8,157 nucleotides of DNA from Bdellovibrionales bacterium (GTDB lineage: Bacteria; Bdellovibrionota; Bacteriovoracia; Bacteriovoracales; Bacteriovoracaceae). Where the stretch lies: positions 1 through 8,157 of the forward strand of contig SXUH01000198.1 of assembly GCA_005791855.1 (NCBI GenBank). The letters are read 5' to 3'. The notes below the pieces were generated by a model. The model made no database searches. It was given only the letters and a program-made list of their open reading frames with translations, and was not told the DNA's origin. Numbering within the stretch: the first letter of the stretch is position 1; each line of letters opens with the position of its first letter. The position numbers and the translations under genes are program-made. Below are positions 6,216-8,157 of the stretch, in pieces.

Positions 6216-7161
6216 CGATCTTCGCCATGGCCTCCACCACGGGAACCACCCGCGGGAGGATGCACGGGTCGTGGCGGCCGGCCTTCGCCTTCTCGCCGAT
6301 CGTCGACGGGGCCTTAAAGGCGACCCGGAGGAAGATCTCGTCGCCGTTCGAGATCCCGCCCTCCATGCCCCCGAAGTTCGCGGCGTCCGTCGACGCCTCA
6401 CTCCCGGAGAGGCCCGCGAGCTCGAAGCCTCTGCCGACGCTGAATCCGACGCACGCCGGGAGCGAAAGCATGGCCTTGGCGAAGTCCGCCTTGAGCTTGT
6501 CGAAGACCGGTTCGCCGAGCCCGCCGGGCGCGCCGGTGATGGAGAGGGCGACGACGCCGCCCAGGGATTCTCCCTTCTCCTTGCACTCTCTTAGGTGCGC
6601 GATGACCTCGGAACTCAGCTCCTCGTCCGGGACGTTGATCTCCCCGCGGGGAGTCTGGTGGGTCGGTTTCTTCCGGAGCTTGAAGCGCCCCACTTCCTGG
6701 ATGTAGGCGTAGAAGGAAACGTCCGGGGTGACGAGGCCCGCGAAGTAGCCCCCGATGACCCGGGAGAGCGTCTCGCGGCCCGAGGCCCGCCCGCCGCCGC
6801 GGTGGTCGCGCACACCGTACTTCATGATGGTCGTGCGGTCGGCGTGGCCCGGGCGGTACGAGTCCTTGAGCGGCTCGTAGTCCTGGCTCCGCTGGTTGGT
6901 GTTCCTCACGATCACCGTGATCGGCGTGCCCAGGGTCTTCCCCTCGAAGACCCCCGAGAGGATCTCCGGAAGATCGGCTTCCCGGCGGGAGGTGTGGACC
7001 TCGTGCTGGCCCGGGGCCCGGCGCTTGAGCTCCGCCGCGAGGGCCCCCGGGTCCACCGCGAGGCCCGCGGGGATCCCATCGATGACCACACCCAGGGCCT
7101 CTCCGTGAGACTCCCCGAAGGTCGTCACCTTGAACACCTTGCCGAAGCTATTTCCACTCAT
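6148..7161 (-). CDS. aroC: Chorismate synthase
   Basis: The enzyme converts 5-enolpyruvylshikimate-3-phosphate to chorismate using reduced FMN, the last step of the shared aromatic pathway, in the cytoplasm. All three family signatures are visible in 337 residues: GESHG followed by VVIDGIP (17-31), the RGGGRASGRET block (121-131), and GRHDPC...PRVVPVVEAM (295-312). NTNQRSQDY (87-95) and RPGHAD (103-108) are also canonical. I chose the ATG at 7161 because MSGNSFGKVFKVTTFGESHG is the standard N-terminus and AAAGGA lies 6 nt upstream; a longer frame up to 7263 would only add lipB-overlapping residues. The 5' end overlaps lipB by 14 nt, so translation is probably coupled. The protein is slightly shorter than most homologues (about 350-390), ending 12-13 residues after the usual ADHFLRQ block. 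The tail is encoded inside the 68-bp overlap with the opposing gene. Confidence 0.95.
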   Translation of the reverse strand: MSGNSFGKVFKVTTFGESHGEALGVVIDGIPAGLAVDPGALAAELKRRAPGQHEVHTSRREADLPEILSGVFEGKTLGTPITVIVRNTNQRSQDYEPLKDSYRPGHADRTTIMKYGVRDHRGGGRASGRETLSRVIGGYFAGLVTPDVSFYAYIQEVGRFKLRKKPTHQTPRGEINVPDEELSSEVIAHLRECKEKGESLGGVVALSITGAPGGLGEPVFDKLKADFAKAMLSLPACVGFSVGRGFELAGLSGSEASTDAANFGGMEGGISNGDEIFLRVAFKAPSTIGEKAKAGRHDPCILPRVVPVVEAMAKIVIADHFLRQASYASFLPGGTGR

Positions 7162-7888
7162 GCCGGATCCTTTGTAAAAACTTTTTCCTGAAATCTTCCA
7201 GCGGCTCCGGCGGGAGGTTCGTGAGCTCCTCCACGGAGACGTACTGGCCCAAGCTGAGGCCACAGGGGTTCAGCTCCGCGAGCGCCCGCCTCATCTCGTC
7301 GTTTCTTCGAATGTTGATCGCCATGCCGTGGAAGGTGGTGAGCCGCTCGATGGCGATCCCCATGGAGGCGAGCTTCCGGTCGCCGTGCCAGAGCCCGAGG
7401 AGCCGGTGCTCGTGGTGCGCGCCCCGCAGGTCCCAGGACTCCAGGACGTCGATGGAGAAGTCGAAGATCTGGTCGATCATGGTCGAGAGCGAAAGTCTCG
7501 CCGGGCTGAGCTTCACGATGGGGTAGAAGATGAACTGTCCTGGATGGTGGAAGGTCAAGCCCCCGCCGCGCTCGATCTGGAAGAAGGGGAACGGGAGCCG
7601 GTTCGGATCTTCGACGGAGAACTCCTTGAGCTCCATGACTTCGCCCTTCCGCGGCTTCTGGAGGCCCCGGCCATTGGTCAGGACCTCGGGGTGGCTGCAG
7701 CAGATGAGCACCCGGAGCTTCGGCTGCGTCTCAAGGAGGTCCACGCAGAAGCGCTGGAACCGGTGGCCCAGGGAGTAGTCCCAGTTCCACCGGGTGACGA
7801 CGACGGTCCGCTCGTCGAGGGCTTCGACGTCGGAGCGGCTAAGGCCGAAGGAACTCAGGTCCCGGTGCAGGAAGGTTTCCGTTTCCAT
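7148..7888 (-). CDS. lipB: Octanoyl-[acyl-carrier-protein]:protein N-octanoyltransferase
   Basis: LipB transfers octanoate from acyl carrier protein to the lipoyl domains of dehydrogenase E2 subunits and GcvH, through an octanoyl-Cys intermediate; LipA then adds sulfur. The 246-residue protein shows the family core: RGGGLTFHHPGQ (107-118, a variant of RGGxxTYHGPGQ), RKLASMG with catalytic Lys172, TTFHGMAINI (184-193, His187) and NPCGL with catalytic Cys209. The first 25 or so residues are poorly conserved. The ATG at 7886-7888 begins 3 nt after the lipA stop, the classical lipA-lipB coupling in the order lipA then lipB. The 3' end carries the aroC ribosome binding site and start. Confidence 0.94.
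   Translation of the reverse strand: METETFLHRDLSSFGLSRSDVEALDERTVVVTRWNWDYSLGHRFQRFCVDLLETQPKLRVLICCSHPEVLTNGRGLQKPRKGEVMELKEFSVEDPNRLPFPFFQIERGGGLTFHHPGQFIFYPIVKLSPARLSLSTMIDQIFDFSIDVLESWDLRGAHHEHRLLGLWHGDRKLASMGIAIERLTTFHGMAINIRRNDEMRRALAELNPCGLSLGQYVSVEELTNLPPEPLEDFRKKFLQRIRHEWK
7168..7173 (-). promoter_or_regulatory. Ribosome binding site of aroC, inside the lipB 3' end
   Basis: On the minus strand AAAGGA sits 6 nt before the aroC ATG at 7161, within the last codons of lipB. It decides the aroC start against the longer in-frame extension and fits translational coupling across the 14-nt lipB/aroC overlap. Confidence 0.6.
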
Positions 7889-7891
7889 CCA

Positions 7892-8157
7892 TTACGCTTT
7901 TGCTTCCATGTAGTCGAGGAAGTCGGCGGCCTTGTAGGAACTTCTGACCAGCGGGCCCGAGGCCACGAACTTGAAGCCCATCTTGAGGGCGAGGCGCTTG
8001 AGCTCCTCGAACTCTTCTGGAGTGTAGAACTTCTCCACGTTGAGGTGCCGCTTGCTGGGCTGGAGGTACTGGCCAAAGGTCACGATGTCCACCCCGACGG
8101 CGCGGAGGTCCTCGAGGGTTTCCTGGATCTCAGACCAGGTTTCACCCAGGCCCACCA
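7892..8157 (-). CDS. lipA: Lipoyl synthase, C-terminal fragment (5' end outside window)
   Basis: Only the last 88 or so residues are in the window. They match the C-terminal part of the radical SAM enzyme LipA, which inserts two sulfur atoms into protein-bound octanoyl groups. Visible landmarks are VGLGET at the window edge, [31 protein letters not shown] and [14 protein letters not shown]. In known LipA structures the Ser in the RSSY motif ligates the auxiliary iron-sulfur cluster, and that motif is intact here. The Cys motifs of both clusters are upstream and cannot be checked. The stop is at 7892-7894, 3 nt before the lipB start. The GTG near 8155 is an internal Val, not a start. Confidence 0.95.
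   Translation of the reverse strand, partial: VGLGETWSEIQETLEDLRAVGVDIVTFGQYLQPSKRHLNVEKFYTPEEFEELKRLALKMGFKFVASGPLVRSSYKAADFLDYMEAKA

Noticed and set aside
7162..7263. Extended aroC N-terminus starting near 7263
   Set aside because: The extra 34 residues lie fully inside lipB coding sequence and are not part of chorismate synthase; the ATG at 7161 has a good ribosome binding site and the standard N-terminus.

Overview
The window is GC-rich, and its coding strands strongly prefer C- or G-ending codons (ctc, gag, aag). It looks like a chromosomal segment of a Gram-negative bacterium that has type IV pili and makes its own lipoate and aromatic amino acids. A deltaproteobacterial-type lineage (Myxococcota or Bdellovibrionota) is my best guess. 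It rests on the gene content and on one Cys-rich module that resembles myxobacterial ones, so confidence is low. I see no tRNA, rRNA, CRISPR array, transposase or attachment site.

Left edge (1-1052). An open frame runs in from outside the window. It begins as the glutaminase domain of an AsnB-type asparagine synthetase, then changes at about 416-421 into the C-terminal half of a peptidase E-like (family S51) serine peptidase. The codon style changes at the same place, so this is either a rearranged relic or an assembly join. Facing it tail to tail is a 58-residue Cys-rich peptide gene. It has a promoter-like sequence placed so close to the ATG that the mRNA would be nearly leaderless. This peptide is the least explained item here.

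Middle (1053-6215). Two minus-strand genes, spaced 3 bp apart, encode a cardiolipin synthase B-type phospholipase D protein and an endonuclease/exonuclease/phosphatase-family hydrolase. E. coli has the same pairing in clsB-ybhP. A 90-bp AT-rich intergenic region separates them from a divergent plus-strand pair: a PilT/PilU-type pilus retraction ATPase and a five-TM lipoteichoic-acid-synthase-like phosphoglycerol/phosphoethanolamine transferase. Two of these four genes (ClsB and the LtaS-like protein) act on phospholipids or their head groups, so the block leans towards envelope functions.

Right part (6148-8157). A minus-strand run reads lipA (3' end only), lipB, aroC. It joins lipoate assembly to the last step of the shikimate pathway. 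The genes are very tightly packed: a 3-nt gap between lipA and lipB, a 14-nt overlap of lipB with aroC, and a 68-nt tail-to-tail overlap of aroC with the LtaS-like gene.

Most of the window is ordinary core and envelope metabolism. I did not find a clear new multi-gene system. The points worth checking are the AsnB/S51 chimera and the small Cys-rich peptide.
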